This document shows, in pieces, positions 44,212 through 53,202 of a stretch of DNA of 64,000 nucleotides; position 1 is the first letter of the stretch, and each line of letters starts with the position of its first letter. The position numbers and the translations under genes are program-made. The stretch is from Vibrio sp. Isolate34 (GTDB taxonomy: Bacteria > Pseudomonadota > Gammaproteobacteria > Enterobacterales > Vibrionaceae). A model generated the notes under the pieces. That model saw only the letters and a list, made by a program, of their open reading frames with translations, ran no database searches and was not told the origin of the DNA. The stretch lies in contig NZ_JAKEUO010000013.1 of assembly GCF_022397915.1 (NCBI RefSeq), forward strand, positions 460 through 64,459, in the 5' to 3' direction.

Positions 44212-45066
44212 TTAAGCTTGAGCTTGTTCAGCTTCTTCTTCTGTTTCACATTGGTTTGGAATTGTGCAGCCATGGCCTTCCACTGGTAGGTGAGCACCGA
44301 TAACACGTGGGTACAACCAACCACCAAAACACGCACCAGCAATAGGAGCAAGAATTGGAACGATGAAGTAAGGAATATCACGAGCACCGGTTAATGCAAA
44401 ATCCCAACCTGCAAAGTAAGCGAAAAGTTTTGGTCCGAAGTCACGTGCTGGGTTCATAGCAAAGCCAGTTAGTGGACCTAGAGAGCCACCAATTACCGCG
44501 ATAAGAATACCGATCAGTAGAGGGTTCATTGCGCCACGTGATGCGCCATTGTTCTCGTCGCCCAGTGCCAGAATGGCAAACATCAATACTGCAGTAATCA
44601 CGAATTCCACAGCAAAAGCGCCGAAGAAAGAGAGTGAAGCATGTGGGTAAGTCGAGAAGATACCTGCAGTTGATAGTGCGTCTTGGCTGCTACGAACAAA
44701 GTTATGAGCAATTTCGTAATCTGTAAACAAGTTGCTGTATAGGCTGTAAACCAAAGCGGCAGAGCAGAAGGCACCAAGTAATTGAGAGATGATGTAAGGC
44801 ACTACTTTTGCCTTATCAAATCCATGGAACATGGCTAATGCAATGGTTACTGCAGGGTTTATGTGTGCGCCAGAAACGCCAGCTGTACAGTAAATTGCGA
44901 TAGATACGCCGAAGCCCCAGATGATACTAACTTCCCATTGTCCGAATGTCGCACCTGTTAATACCAGTGCAGCCACACAGCCAACGCCAAAGAAGATGAG
45001 CAGGCCAGTACCGATAAATTCGGCGAGGCATTGCCCAAATAAAGAAGGTTGTTTGTTTGTTGTCAT
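44212..45066 (-). CDS. glpF: Glycerol uptake facilitator (aquaglyceroporin)
   Basis: A 284-residue MIP-family channel with six transmembrane helices and two half-helices carrying the NPA motifs: SGAHINPAVT and GFAMNPARDFGPK (with the D that marks glycerol facilitators). It lets glycerol diffuse across the inner membrane, to be trapped by GlpK. First gene of glpFK. Candidate GlpR boxes lie at 45120-45164. Confidence 0.96.
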   Translation of the reverse strand: MTTNKQPSLFGQCLAEFIGTGLLIFFGVGCVAALVLTGATFGQWEVSIIWGFGVSIAIYCTAGVSGAHINPAVTIALAMFHGFDKAKVVPYIISQLLGAFCSAALVYSLYSNLFTDYEIAHNFVRSSQDALSTAGIFSTYPHASLSFFGAFAVEFVITAVLMFAILALGDENNGASRGAMNPLLIGILIAVIGGSLGPLTGFAMNPARDFGPKLFAYFAGWDFALTGARDIPYFIVPILAPIAGACFGGWLYPRVIGAHLPVEGHGCTIPNQCETEEEAEQAQA

Positions 45067-45119
45067 GTTCGAGTCCTTTTTAGTTTTGCTTATCTAGCAC
45101 GTGTATTGTGCATAAATTT

Positions 45120-45164
45120 GCGAACGCGAAAATAAACGAACATTAAAAGTGAGCGTTTGAGCAT
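45120..45164 (-). promoter_or_regulatory. Candidate GlpR operator region before glpF
   Basis: TGAGCGTTTGAGCAT (45150-45164) shares GAGCG-N3-GAGCAT with the glpD upstream region. CGAACATT (45137-45144) resembles the CGAACAT half-site known for E. coli GlpR. The segment 45120-45140 (GCGAACGCGAAAATAAACGAA) adds more CGAAC-type repeats. Confidence 0.5.
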
Positions 45165-45516
45165 AAAATTGTTAATTAAACTGGCTTGAAATGTTAAACC
45201 GAACACTTTTGCTCGAAAAAGAAGCTTGTATGGACGCTATTGCGCGAATGTATGTCCCGTGAGGTCGCTAAAAGTACCTGTATGTAAGCAGATGCACAAC
45301 TGGTACGAGGAGTTGATGGCTGGATTTGTGATGCTGATTCGCGAGTGGTGGTTTATTAAACTTGGATCTTGTGGACCTATCCGGGGTCTCAAATGTTGGA
45401 AAAGCGTTAACAAACAAGGATGTATTTAAGCTATGACAAAAAATGCCAGATCCATACTGAATCTGGTAATTCGTTTTGTTTATCGCTCAGTGATGATATT
45501 TGAGCGAATCGGTGAA
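45165..45516. other. Gene-free stretch
   Basis: About 350 bp between the glpF upstream region and the decayed PACE gene. A 67-codon frame at 45226-45429 and a 30-codon frame at 45433-45525 are open, but neither has a convincing ribosome site or recognisable product. I see nothing else in it. Confidence 0.4.
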
Positions 45517-45690
45517 TTAATTTAGAGCGTTAACTTTGCCTTGTGTAACAAAGTAGTCTTTTACTGAATCATACGCCCAGTTAAATCCGATAGCGTAGAG
45601 TACAAAGAAAATGACCAGGCCGATGTCCATAATCAATACGGTCAGAAAATCGAGCTTTAGATGGATCAGTTTCCACTTATAGCGGGCAAG
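45517..45690 (-). pseudogene. C-terminal remnant of a PACE (chlorhexidine-type) efflux transporter
   Basis: The minus frame ending at the TAA (45519-45517) reads KLDFLTVLIMDIGLVIFF, VLYAIGFNWAYDSVKDYFV and a short tail. This is the last membrane pair of the bacterial transmembrane pair (PACE/AceI) family, with its typical MDIGL and FNW.YD motifs. Intact members are about 140-150 residues; the first half is missing, replaced at about 45690 by the tail of a LysR gene on the other strand. Confidence 0.65.
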
Positions 45691-45939
45691 GTATGGTGGT
45701 CGAACAGCTTTATCGTCATCAAGGAAATGATTCTTGGTAGTGATGTCGGCTGGGCGTACTTACCCAAACACCTTGTGGAAGAAGAGTTGAGTAAACAGCG
45801 CTTAGTTGAGGTGAACGTCTGATTTGACCACAAAACGTGGTCGCCTCCGGTTGATCTGGTTTTATCTAAAACACGCTCGAAAGGGCCAGCATTGCTGTGG
45901 CTTGAACAAGCATTGAAAGGCTTATTAGACGAAACATAA
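45691..45939 (+). pseudogene. C-terminal remnant of a LysR regulator with an internal stop
   Basis: The frame reads VWWSNSFIVIKEMILGSDVG, then WAYLPKHLVEEELSKQRLVEV, then a TGA (45820-45822), then FDHKTWSPPVDLVLSKTRSK and a tail ending at the TAA 45937-45939. The pattern (SNS.....EM...G.GWA.LP.HL) is a LysR substrate-binding domain. DNA-binding and first effector halves are missing. PACE genes are often divergent from LysR genes, so this and the preceding fragment look like the two outer ends of one pair joined by an internal deletion. Confidence 0.65.
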
Positions 45940-45972
45940 GCTGGATGATAATTGGATGAACTGGAATAAAGA

Positions 45973-46004
45973 AAAGGCTCACAAAGTAATTTGTGAGCCT
46001 TTCT
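45973..46004. terminator. Terminator of the arsenite operon
   Basis: AAAGGCTCACAAA (45973-45985) pairs perfectly with TTTGTGAGCCTTT (45990-46002) with a GTAA loop. It serves the minus-strand ACR3 gene. Confidence 0.85.
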
Positions 46005-46026
46005 GTTTAAAGTGATACGCGATTTT

Positions 46027-47082
46027 CTAGTTCGCAGATTTCACTGTTAGACCGTTGTAGTACTTGTCTTTCATCTTAAGCGCAACGTTCACAAGGTAAA
46101 TCAACACTGGCACTTCAATCAGTGGGCCGATAACGCCTGCAAACGCTTGGTCTGAGTTGATACCGAATACAGAGATTGCTACGGCAATGGCCAGCTCAAA
46201 GTTGTTACCTGTCGCAGTGAAGGCAATAGATGCATTCTTGTCGTACTCAATGCCCATCTTCTTACCAATGAAGAAGCTGATGAAGAACATCGCTGTGAAG
46301 TAGATAGTCAGTGGAACAGCAATCAACAATACGTCCATTGGCAGTTCAACAATCATCTCGCCTTTTAGGCTGAACATCAGAACGATAGTAGCCAGTAGTG
46401 CAATCAGTGTGATTGGTGAGATGCGTGGAATGAACACATCGTTGTACCACTGCTCGCCTTTCATCGACACTAGGATCTTACGGCTTAGGAAACCCGCTAG
46501 GAATGGGATACCTAGGTAAATAAGAACACTGTGTGCAATATCGATCATCGAGATATCAACCATCATGCCTTCGTAACCAAACACTGGTGGAAGAACGCTG
46601 ATGAATAGCCATGCCATAAAGCTGTAGCTCACCACTTGGAATGCACTGTTTAGAGCAACCAATGCCGCACCGTACTCTTTGTTGCCGCCGCCGATGTCGT
46701 TCCAAACCAGAACCATTGCCACACAACGAGCAAGACCAATTAGAATTACGCCGACCATGTAACCAGGGTGATCTCCCAAGAACGTCAGCGCCAATACGAA
46801 CATTAGGATAGGACCAACCAACCAGTTCATGATCAGAGACAGTTTGATGGCTTTCTTATCTTTTACCACAGTGCCCAATAGGCTGTAGTTAACCTTAGCC
46901 AAAGGAGGGTACATCATTAAGATAAGGCCGATCGCGAGTGGAATGTTGGTTGTACCAACAGACATAGATTCGTTCCACTGTTCGATTTGTGGAAATACGG
47001 TGCCAATCAGAACACCAATACCCATGGCGATGAAGATCCAGAGTGTTAAGTAGCGATCTAGAAAACCTAACTTTGGTTTCAT
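46027..47082 (-). CDS. arsB: Arsenite efflux transporter, ACR3 family
   Basis: A 351-residue protein with ten transmembrane helices. ACR3 signatures are present: [16 protein letters not shown] at the N-terminus, [10 protein letters not shown], the essential-cysteine segment [13 protein letters not shown] and [14 protein letters not shown]. It expels arsenite using the proton motive force. It follows an ArsR-type regulator by 109 bp, so both probably belong to one arsenic-induced unit. No arsC reductase is seen here. Confidence 0.95.
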   Translation of the reverse strand: MKPKLGFLDRYLTLWIFIAMGIGVLIGTVFPQIEQWNESMSVGTTNIPLAIGLILMMYPPLAKVNYSLLGTVVKDKKAIKLSLIMNWLVGPILMFVLALTFLGDHPGYMVGVILIGLARCVAMVLVWNDIGGGNKEYGAALVALNSAFQVVSYSFMAWLFISVLPPVFGYEGMMVDISMIDIAHSVLIYLGIPFLAGFLSRKILVSMKGEQWYNDVFIPRISPITLIALLATIVLMFSLKGEMIVELPMDVLLIAVPLTIYFTAMFFISFFIGKKMGIEYDKNASIAFTATGNNFELAIAVAISVFGINSDQAFAGVIGPLIEVPVLIYLVNVALKMKDKYYNGLTVKSAN

Positions 47083-47191
47083 GGTAATCTCTCTTTATTG
47101 ATATCGTAAATCGTCGAAAAACGATTGACTGTGGCAAAAAAACACGCTTAAAAGTAAAGGCTATCCAAGCCGATCCCTCAAGCGTGAACTT

Positions 47192-47533
47192 CTATTTTAA
47201 AATGCTGTTAAATACCGATTCGAAGCGTTGAATATTGTCGCGGTCGATGCGGTAACACATCTTCGGCGGGATAGACTCAGCAGTGATGAAACCTGAGCTT
47301 TTCAATATTCGTAGGTGTTCTGATACCGTTGATTGAGCCAAACCCAATTCATTTACCAGATCACTGTTTAAGCAGCCGCCCGACTTTTCCAATGCAGACA
47401 AGATACTAAGTATGCGAATTCTTGCTGGATGCGCGAGTGCTTTTGCTAACGCTGCCATTTCTTTTTCTGCTTCAGCATTACTCGGCGGAAGAGGTAGAGA
47501 ACAGCTTTCTGTTGCTTGGCATGTTGCAGTCAT
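47192..47533 (-). CDS. arsR: ArsR-family metalloregulator
   Basis: A 113-residue ArsR/SmtB repressor from the ATG at 47533 (MTATCQATESC); a GTG five codons upstream is possible. The winged helix is clear: EMAALAKALAHPARIRILSIL, VNELGLAQSTVSEHLRILKSSG. The usual ELCVCDL arsenic site is not seen. Instead cysteines lie at the N-terminus (C5, C11), in SGGCLNSDL and in PPKMCYRI, which may form a different As(III) site. It likely represses itself and arsB. Confidence 0.9.
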   Translation of the reverse strand: MTATCQATESCSLPLPPSNAEAEKEMAALAKALAHPARIRILSILSALEKSGGCLNSDLVNELGLAQSTVSEHLRILKSSGFITAESIPPKMCYRIDRDNIQRFESVFNSILK

Positions 47534-47680
47534 ACTTAGGTAGCTCACTTAATTCCAATCGTTAAAAGACGATTAATAGTAAGCCTATTTTAAAGAGGGG
47601 TCAATGCTCGGTGTCAATTCGGTCCGATTTTAACGGACTATTTAGTTACGGTGGATGAACTTAGCGATCGCGCAACTAAG

Positions 47681-47720
47681 TAAAGTGGCGTTTAATATCG
47701 ATTGAATGCCACTTTACTTT
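47681..47720. terminator. Hairpin downstream of the glycine-zipper gene
   Basis: AGTAAAGTGGC (47681-47691) pairs perfectly over 11 bp with GCCACTTTACT (47710-47720). There is only a weak T-run, so termination is plausible but not certain. Confidence 0.55.
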
Positions 47721-47732
47721 CTGGATAATGCT

Positions 47733-48140
47733 CTAGTTGAGCACGGTATAGCCTCGATTGATCATGCAGTTACGATTAACTTGAAACTTCTGCTGCTCAG
47801 ATAGCTCTGCTGATTGTCTTTTTTGAGCGCCGTGTTTTAAAGCGCCGCTGATAATACCGATGCCAGCGCCAATTTTTGCACCATCGTGGCCACTCCCGCC
47901 AGATACCGCTCCCCCTACCGCGCCAAGCGCTGCGCCTTTGGCGGTTGAACCTACAATATCGCTGCCAAGAGAATCTACCTCTTCTGGCTTAACTTGTTGA
48001 GCGTATTGTTCACATTCATATAGATCGGCGTGATACTGAGTTTCATCAACACCTTTGGTATCAACAATGATTTGGTTAGCCATTACTGAACTTGATGCTA
48101 CAAGCAATATCGCTGCGAATGGAGTTAATGGAAATTTCAC
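47733..48140 (-). CDS. Glycine-zipper domain protein
   Basis: A 135-residue exported protein with a signal peptide (cleavage after VMA, about residue 21). A glycine-zipper segment (about 63-100, GSTAKGAALGAVGGAVSGG then GAKIGAGIGIISGALKHG) lies between two parts with one cysteine each (YECEQY, NRNCMINRGY), which may pair. Such proteins are envelope components of unknown function. It is close to the START/glycosyltransferase pair on the same strand. Confidence 0.8.
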   Translation of the reverse strand: MKFPLTPFAAILLVASSSVMANQIIVDTKGVDETQYHADLYECEQYAQQVKPEEVDSLGSDIVGSTAKGAALGAVGGAVSGGSGHDGAKIGAGIGIISGALKHGAQKRQSAELSEQQKFQVNRNCMINRGYTVLN

Positions 48141-48172
48141 AATATAGACCTCTGGAATATTAAATTGTACTG

Positions 48173-48835
48173 TTAAAGCGACGTGTAGTTTTCGATGAAA
48201 TTAATACGACTATCGGTGTATTCACCTGAATCCAACATTTCAGATAACCCACGAAGCGTGTTATAAGGCTGAGATACGGCGACCATGTTAATCAGCCAAG
48301 AAGGAATTGACCCTCCTGGATCACTCAATACTCGATAAGAGATATGAGTGTTGTTGTCGTCGATGGGTGTCAGAATCCAACGAGCTTCTAATTTAGCCAC
48401 TCTAATGACTTTTTTATTATTGTTCGGCAAATAATCAGGTCTACCATGTTGAGCAATGGTGACAATCATCGTCTTTGGATCCTGAGTGATCGCGTTCTCT
48501 ACGATAGCTTCACGATCGGCAACAGGCCAAGGAGCTTTGGTATAGGTTTTGGTGATCGTGTGCGCCTCACTAAAATGCTTTATTTCTTCCATATCATCGA
48601 TATTTTCTACCCATTGCGTGCCAACGGAGGTGTCGATAAAGAGAGCTATAATCGAAGAGAGGGTTGCGTTGATATCACCCTCTGCTCGAAACTCTTTAAA
48701 GTCGTTACCTTCAATTTTTCGATTGTAGACTTCGATGCCTTCCTTATCACGAACGAGCTTCCACTCATTTGCATCCGACGCTAACACTGAAAAAGATGTG
48801 GCAATCATAACGAAAGTTAGAATCTTACTGATCAT
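48173..48835 (-). CDS. Exported START-domain lipid-binding protein
   Basis: A 220-residue protein from the ATG at 48835 (MISKILTFVMIATSF), with a signal peptide cleaved near LAS. START-domain pattern: EWKLVRDKEGIEVYNRKIEGNDFKEFRAE, WVENIDDMEEIKHFSEAHTITKTYTKAPWPVADREAIV and DPGGSIPSWLINMVAVSQPYNTLRGL. It likely binds a lipid in the periplasm. Its start overlaps the end of the glycosyltransferase gene by 4 nt (ATGA), so the two are translationally coupled. Confidence 0.88.
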   Translation of the reverse strand: MISKILTFVMIATSFSVLASDANEWKLVRDKEGIEVYNRKIEGNDFKEFRAEGDINATLSSIIALFIDTSVGTQWVENIDDMEEIKHFSEAHTITKTYTKAPWPVADREAIVENAITQDPKTMIVTIAQHGRPDYLPNNNKKVIRVAKLEARWILTPIDDNNTHISYRVLSDPGGSIPSWLINMVAVSQPYNTLRGLSEMLDSGEYTDSRINFIENYTSL

Positions 48836-50010
48836 GACAGTGCTCGCCCTTTCCAAGTGATTTTATTGTTCTTTGATAAGCGATAACTGTTGAGAATCAA
48901 CAAGCTTTGCAACGAAATCCCCAAAGGCACGGTTAGTGCATAACGAGCTGGTATAAATAGCTCTTTGACCAAAATAAGATAAGTGACAATGGAAGCGATC
49001 AACATCAGAGCATTGATCGCTAAGGAATAAGTATTGAATGATGAAGGGTCGCCGATGAAATGGTGAGTTGATACAAGCAGCATTACCGGGGCAGCCCATG
49101 CAATGATATTCGTTTTGATGAATGCACCAAGTACTTGGAATCTTGATTGGCAATTTACAATAAGATTCATGTTTTTGGAGAAGCCCGCCCAAATCGAACC
49201 AAAGTCGGAATACATATGCGTGCTCATGAGCTCGTCCGCAAAAGCCCAAAATGCTTTTAAACCGCATGTCTTCACGAGTTTTGCAAACGCGATGTCTTCG
49301 GATATCTCGCTGGCTACCGCAGTATGTCCACCGACAGCATCGTATGACTTTCGTGTAAACAACATGGCTTGGCCGTTAGCAATTGCGTCTGCTTTTGATT
49401 TGTCGTTTGCGTTTTTGAAGTTCATGTAAGACGCGACTGAAAGAAATATGCCGGGTAAGGTGATTTTCTCAATGGTTGATGTGAATGCTTGTCTAGGGTT
49501 GAACGAGAGTAAGTCCGTTTTGTGTCGTGAGGCGAAATGGATAACGCTCTGTAGCATCAAGGGTTCAGACTTCGTATCAGCATCGATAAAATACAAATAC
49601 TCACCCGTTGCGTTCTGTGAGCCCACCATGCAAGCGTTGCTTTTCCCTAGCCAATTGGGCGGTAACTTTCTTCCTGATATACAACGAACGTTAACACTTG
49701 ATGTGTCGATGAGCTTATCAACAATGGCCCTTGTCGAATCAGTAGAAAAATCATCAATCACAATGATTTCAAACCTGTCTCTTGGGTAGTTCTGCTTCAT
49801 TAGCGAGCTGAGGCTGGTCTCAATATTATCTTCTTCATTTCTCGCAGGGATAATAATGGACACGGTTGGCCATTTGGTTCGGTTCAACGAAATTTTAGGC
49901 GTAATGTGAACGCGATGGCTCGCCAAATTGGCAAGTGTGATTAGAAACTTGATGGTAACGACGCAAAACAAGGTCGAAGTGATAGCTAGAATCATGATTA
50001 CAGTAGTCAA
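48832..50010 (-). CDS. Family 2 glycosyltransferase, membrane-bound
   Basis: A 392-residue GT2: an N-terminal transmembrane helix (about 3-28), a GT-A catalytic domain with VSIIIPARNEEDNIETSL, IIVIDDFSTDST, GKSNACMVGS and the DxD-type FIDADTKSEP, then two or three C-terminal membrane helices (about 285-385). The ending (QSLLILNSYRL) is in the membrane. It probably adds sugars to a lipid or carotenoid-like acceptor. It is coupled with the START-domain gene. Confidence 0.88.
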   Translation of the reverse strand: MTTVIMILAITSTLFCVVTIKFLITLANLASHRVHITPKISLNRTKWPTVSIIIPARNEEDNIETSLSSLMKQNYPRDRFEIIVIDDFSTDSTRAIVDKLIDTSSVNVRCISGRKLPPNWLGKSNACMVGSQNATGEYLYFIDADTKSEPLMLQSVIHFASRHKTDLLSFNPRQAFTSTIEKITLPGIFLSVASYMNFKNANDKSKADAIANGQAMLFTRKSYDAVGGHTAVASEISEDIAFAKLVKTCGLKAFWAFADELMSTHMYSDFGSIWAGFSKNMNLIVNCQSRFQVLGAFIKTNIIAWAAPVMLLVSTHHFIGDPSSFNTYSLAINALMLIASIVTYLILVKELFIPARYALTVPLGISLQSLLILNSYRLSKNNKITWKGRALS

Positions 50011-50272
50011 AAACAGAGTGATAGAGATCTGAGGAGCGTATAGCCTTGAGGCCTTTCGTTCACCTCTGGTATGTAGGACTCAATCATTCAAAGCGACATG
50101 TCGAGCAGTTCAGTTTTGCGTTTGAACTACATTTGAAGCGAATTATTAGAGCTCAGAAATAAGCATTGCATTCACTGGCTACTCTAGCGATATAATCGGA
50201 CATAGAACCGTTACCCAAGATAACGAAAATCATAATTTAGATTTTAATTTTTACTTATAGGTAAGCCCTGAA

Positions 50273-51070
50273 ATGCCACAACAGAACATCAAATTTATCG
50301 CTGCTGATATGGACGGCACTCTGCTAAATGAACACGGAAAGCTAGACCCTGAATTCTTCAATCTTTATGAGCGACTCGAAGCTCAAGACATCATTTTTGC
50401 TGCGGCATCGGGTCGACAGTACTACAGCTTGATGGAGACATTTGCTCCGTTAAAAGATCGCATGATGTTTGTTGCTGAAAACGGCACATTGGTGATGCAC
50501 AAAGGCCAAGAGCTTTACAGCTGCTTGCTTGATACTGATGCCATCAAAGACATCATCAAAGAAGCGCGTGCCATTGAAGGTGCACATGTGGTGCTGTGTG
50601 GTAAGAAATCGGCATACATCGAAACCAAAGACGAACGTGCTTTAGAGGAGATCTCTAAGTACTACCATCGCCGCGAGCAAGTAGAAGATTTACTGGCGGT
50701 AGAAGATGAATTCATCAAAGTTGCTATCTGCCATTTCGACGGTTCACAAGAGAAAGTGAACCCAAGCATCGATGCCAAGTTTGGTGACAATTACCAAGTG
50801 GTTGTGAGTGCAAAAATTTGGTTGGATGTGATGAATGCCGAGGCTTCAAAAGGGGCGGCAATCAAACATCTACAAAAAACACTAGGTTTCACTTACGAGC
50901 AGACGATGAGTTTTGGTGATTACCTGAATGACTACGAAATGCTCAAAGAGAGCTACCACTCTTACGCAATGGAAAACGCACATCCTAAGCTGAAAGAGAT
51001 CGCACGTTTTGGCGCGCCAAGTAACGTCGATGCAGGTGTATTCCAAGTGCTTGAGAAACTGCTAGCGTAA
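50273..51070 (+). CDS. Cof-type HAD phosphatase (YbjI/SupH-like)
   Basis: A 265-residue Cof-subfamily HAD enzyme: motif I ADMDGTLLNEHG, motif II AAASGRQYYSL, and motif IV SFGDYLNDYEML. These hydrolyse sugar phosphates or flavin phosphates. Length matches YbjI. It is monocistronic with a strong terminator at 51099. Confidence 0.92.
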   Translation: MPQQNIKFIAADMDGTLLNEHGKLDPEFFNLYERLEAQDIIFAAASGRQYYSLMETFAPLKDRMMFVAENGTLVMHKGQELYSCLLDTDAIKDIIKEARAIEGAHVVLCGKKSAYIETKDERALEEISKYYHRREQVEDLLAVEDEFIKVAICHFDGSQEKVNPSIDAKFGDNYQVVVSAKIWLDVMNAEASKGAAIKHLQKTLGFTYEQTMSFGDYLNDYEMLKESYHSYAMENAHPKLKEIARFGAPSNVDAGVFQVLEKLLA

Positions 51071-51098
51071 CGCGGTTAAGCTCCATCTGATTTTTATC

Positions 51099-51132
51099 AA
51101 AGCCGACTCACTAACATGAGTCGGCTTTTTTG
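51099..51132 (+). terminator. Intrinsic terminator after the Cof phosphatase
   Basis: AAAGCCGACTCA (51099-51110) pairs perfectly with TGAGTCGGCTTT (51117-51128), continuing in TTTG. Confidence 0.9.
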
Positions 51133-51250
51133 TTGGCTAATGGTGCATCGAGTTAAATTTGAACGAGTGTTCAGTTTGTTGTAGGCTGATCAGAAAGATG
51201 GGTATCCACTTCGAATTGGATACGCCTTAGCAACGATATTTGGAAAGATT

Positions 51251-51898
51251 ATGAGCAAGAAACTTCAACTCGATATTATTTCTGACGTAATGTGCCCGTG
51301 GTGCGTGGTCGGCTACAAAAACTTAGAGCAAGCTGTTTCTGAGCTTGGCTTAGAACAACAGATTGAACTTGAATGGCAGCCGTTTGAGTTGAATCCAGAC
51401 ATGCCGCAAGAGGGTGAAAACCTGCGTGACCACATCATGAGAAAATACGGTTCAAGTGCAGAAGAAAGCCAACGATCACGTGAGCAACTGGCTGCTCGCG
51501 GCAAAGCGGTTGGGTTCGATTTCAATTTCTATGACAGTATGAGAATGGTGAATTCACGTCACCTACATGTGCTGCTTGATTTTGCGCTCGCGCACGGTAA
51601 ACAGACTGAGTTAAAGCTACGCTTCTTTACTGCGCACTTTTCAGAGCAGAAAGATCTGTCTGATCTTGAAGTGATTGCACAAGAACTTGGAGCGGTTGGC
51701 TTAGACTCAGCGAAGGCACTGAAACGCTTGAAGAACATCGACAACTTAAAGCAAATTGAAGCGCAAGAGTTTGAATGGCAACGCATGGGCATCTCTGCGG
51801 TACCTACCGTGGTATTCAATCGCAAGAGTGCAGTGACAGGCGCGCAGACGGTCGAAACGTATAAGCAAATCCTTCAAGAGCTTATTGCGGAATCATAA
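51251..51898 (+). CDS. DsbA-family oxidoreductase (FrnE-like)
   Basis: A 215-residue thioredoxin-fold protein without signal peptide. CPWC active site at C15-C18 (SDVMCPWCVVGYKNLEQA), the helical insertion and the cis-proline motif ISAVPTVVFN near the end. FrnE-like proteins are cytoplasmic disulfide isomerases or oxidoreductases. It precedes the YcaQ-like gene by 34 bp and may be co-transcribed with it. Confidence 0.92.
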   Translation: MSKKLQLDIISDVMCPWCVVGYKNLEQAVSELGLEQQIELEWQPFELNPDMPQEGENLRDHIMRKYGSSAEESQRSREQLAARGKAVGFDFNFYDSMRMVNSRHLHVLLDFALAHGKQTELKLRFFTAHFSEQKDLSDLEVIAQELGAVGLDSAKALKRLKNIDNLKQIEAQEFEWQRMGISAVPTVVFNRKSAVTGAQTVETYKQILQELIAES

Positions 51899-51932
51899 GC
51901 CGATCATTGGTATCAATTAGAGTCTGAATTTC

Positions 51933-53141
51933 ATGGAATCACTTTCACTCGCACAAGCACAAAAAATTGTACTGCTTTCGCAAAAGCTGCCACCTAAGAA
52001 GCTGCCGCCTAAAAAGCAACGTAATGGTGGCGCTTTGGCGAACACGCTGTCAGCGATTGAAAACCTTGGCTATGTACAAATTGATACCATCTCCGTGATT
52101 CAGCGAGCTCACCACCACACGCTTTGGAATCGCAATCAAGACTACCAACTGAAACATTTGGATAAGCTGTTAGAGCGTCGAGAGGTGTTTGAGTATTGGT
52201 CGCACGCCGCCGCGTATTTACCCATGCGAGATTACCGCTTCAGCCTGCATCGAAAGAATGGGTTTGCGAGCGGTAAGCTTAAGCATTGGTATAAAAAGGA
52301 TGACGCACTTATGGCGCATGTTCTCAAACGTATTGAGAGCGAAGGGCCATTGATGGCGAAAGACTTTGAAGGGGATAGACCCAACCCCGGCGGGTGGGGT
52401 GGTAAACCGGCTAAACAGGCGCTAGAAACTTTGTTTATGCAAGGTGACTTAATGGTGCCAAGCCGAGTGAACTTTCATAAGGTGTATGACCTAACCGAGC
52501 GAGTTTTGCCGAGTGGCATTGATACCTCTGAACCAACGGAACAAGAGTATATCGAGCATCTGATCACGCGTTATTTAGAAGCGAATGGTGTGGGAATCGC
52601 ATCGGAAATGAGCTATCTCCTTAAGAACACCAAACCACTGATTCAGAAAACACTCCAGCAGATGCTTGAAGATAAACAAGTCGTGAAAGTGGATGTTCAA
52701 GGTTCTGATTATCATGTGCTGCCTAATGCGTTTGAACTGCTGAATCAGCCTCTATCTCGAACCAAATTAAAGATACTGTCTCCGTTCGATAACCTGTTGA
52801 TTCAACGTAAGCGAATGCAATCACTGTTCAACTTTGATTATCTTCTTGAGTGTTATGTTCCTGAAGCCAAGCGCCAGTTTGGTTACTTCAGTTTGCCGAT
52901 TTTGTGGCAAGGTGAGCTGGTGGCACGAATGGATTGCAAGGTCGATAGAAATAGTGGCTTACTCAATATTCGCAACTTGGTTGTGGAAGAGCGAATCAAA
53001 AACCATGCATCATTAATTCATGCCTTATGCGATGAGCTTAAACACTTCATGGTGTTCAACCAATGTGATGAGATGGTCGTCCATAACACCACGCCTTCTG
53101 ATCTTGGCAAGCGTTTGATGAGTCATTGGCAAACGGTCTAG
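51933..53141 (+). CDS. YcaQ-like DNA glycosylase (winged-helix HTH_42 family)
   Basis: A 402-residue protein of the AlkZ/YcaQ family, which unhooks interstrand crosslinks and removes N7-alkylated bases. The QxD catalytic motif is visible as VQIDTISVIQRAHHHTLWNR, followed by FEYWSHAAAYLPM. Three winged-helix parts follow, with SPFDNLLIQRKRMQSLFNFDYLLECYVP near the C-terminus. A short repeat (KLPPKKLPPKK) sits near the N-terminus. The family and the QxD motif are clear; substrate range is not. Confidence 0.9.
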   Translation: MESLSLAQAQKIVLLSQKLPPKKLPPKKQRNGGALANTLSAIENLGYVQIDTISVIQRAHHHTLWNRNQDYQLKHLDKLLERREVFEYWSHAAAYLPMRDYRFSLHRKNGFASGKLKHWYKKDDALMAHVLKRIESEGPLMAKDFEGDRPNPGGWGGKPAKQALETLFMQGDLMVPSRVNFHKVYDLTERVLPSGIDTSEPTEQEYIEHLITRYLEANGVGIASEMSYLLKNTKPLIQKTLQQMLEDKQVVKVDVQGSDYHVLPNAFELLNQPLSRTKLKILSPFDNLLIQRKRMQSLFNFDYLLECYVPEAKRQFGYFSLPILWQGELVARMDCKVDRNSGLLNIRNLVVEERIKNHASLIHALCDELKHFMVFNQCDEMVVHNTTPSDLGKRLMSHWQTV

Positions 53142-53202
53142 CGCTTATCGTTGCTTTAGGCTTTAGTTACTCAGAGCACCTGAGTTACTCAGATCATTCT
53201 AG

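Noticed and set aside
45226-45429. A 67-codon open frame between glpF and the PACE remnant
   Set aside because: No ribosome site at the start, no domain or membrane pattern, odd composition (many Trp/Cys), and it lies in a region of decayed genes.
45433-45525. A 30-codon frame beginning MTKNARSILNLV
   Set aside because: Its ribosome site is too far upstream and it overlaps the PACE remnant on the other strand.
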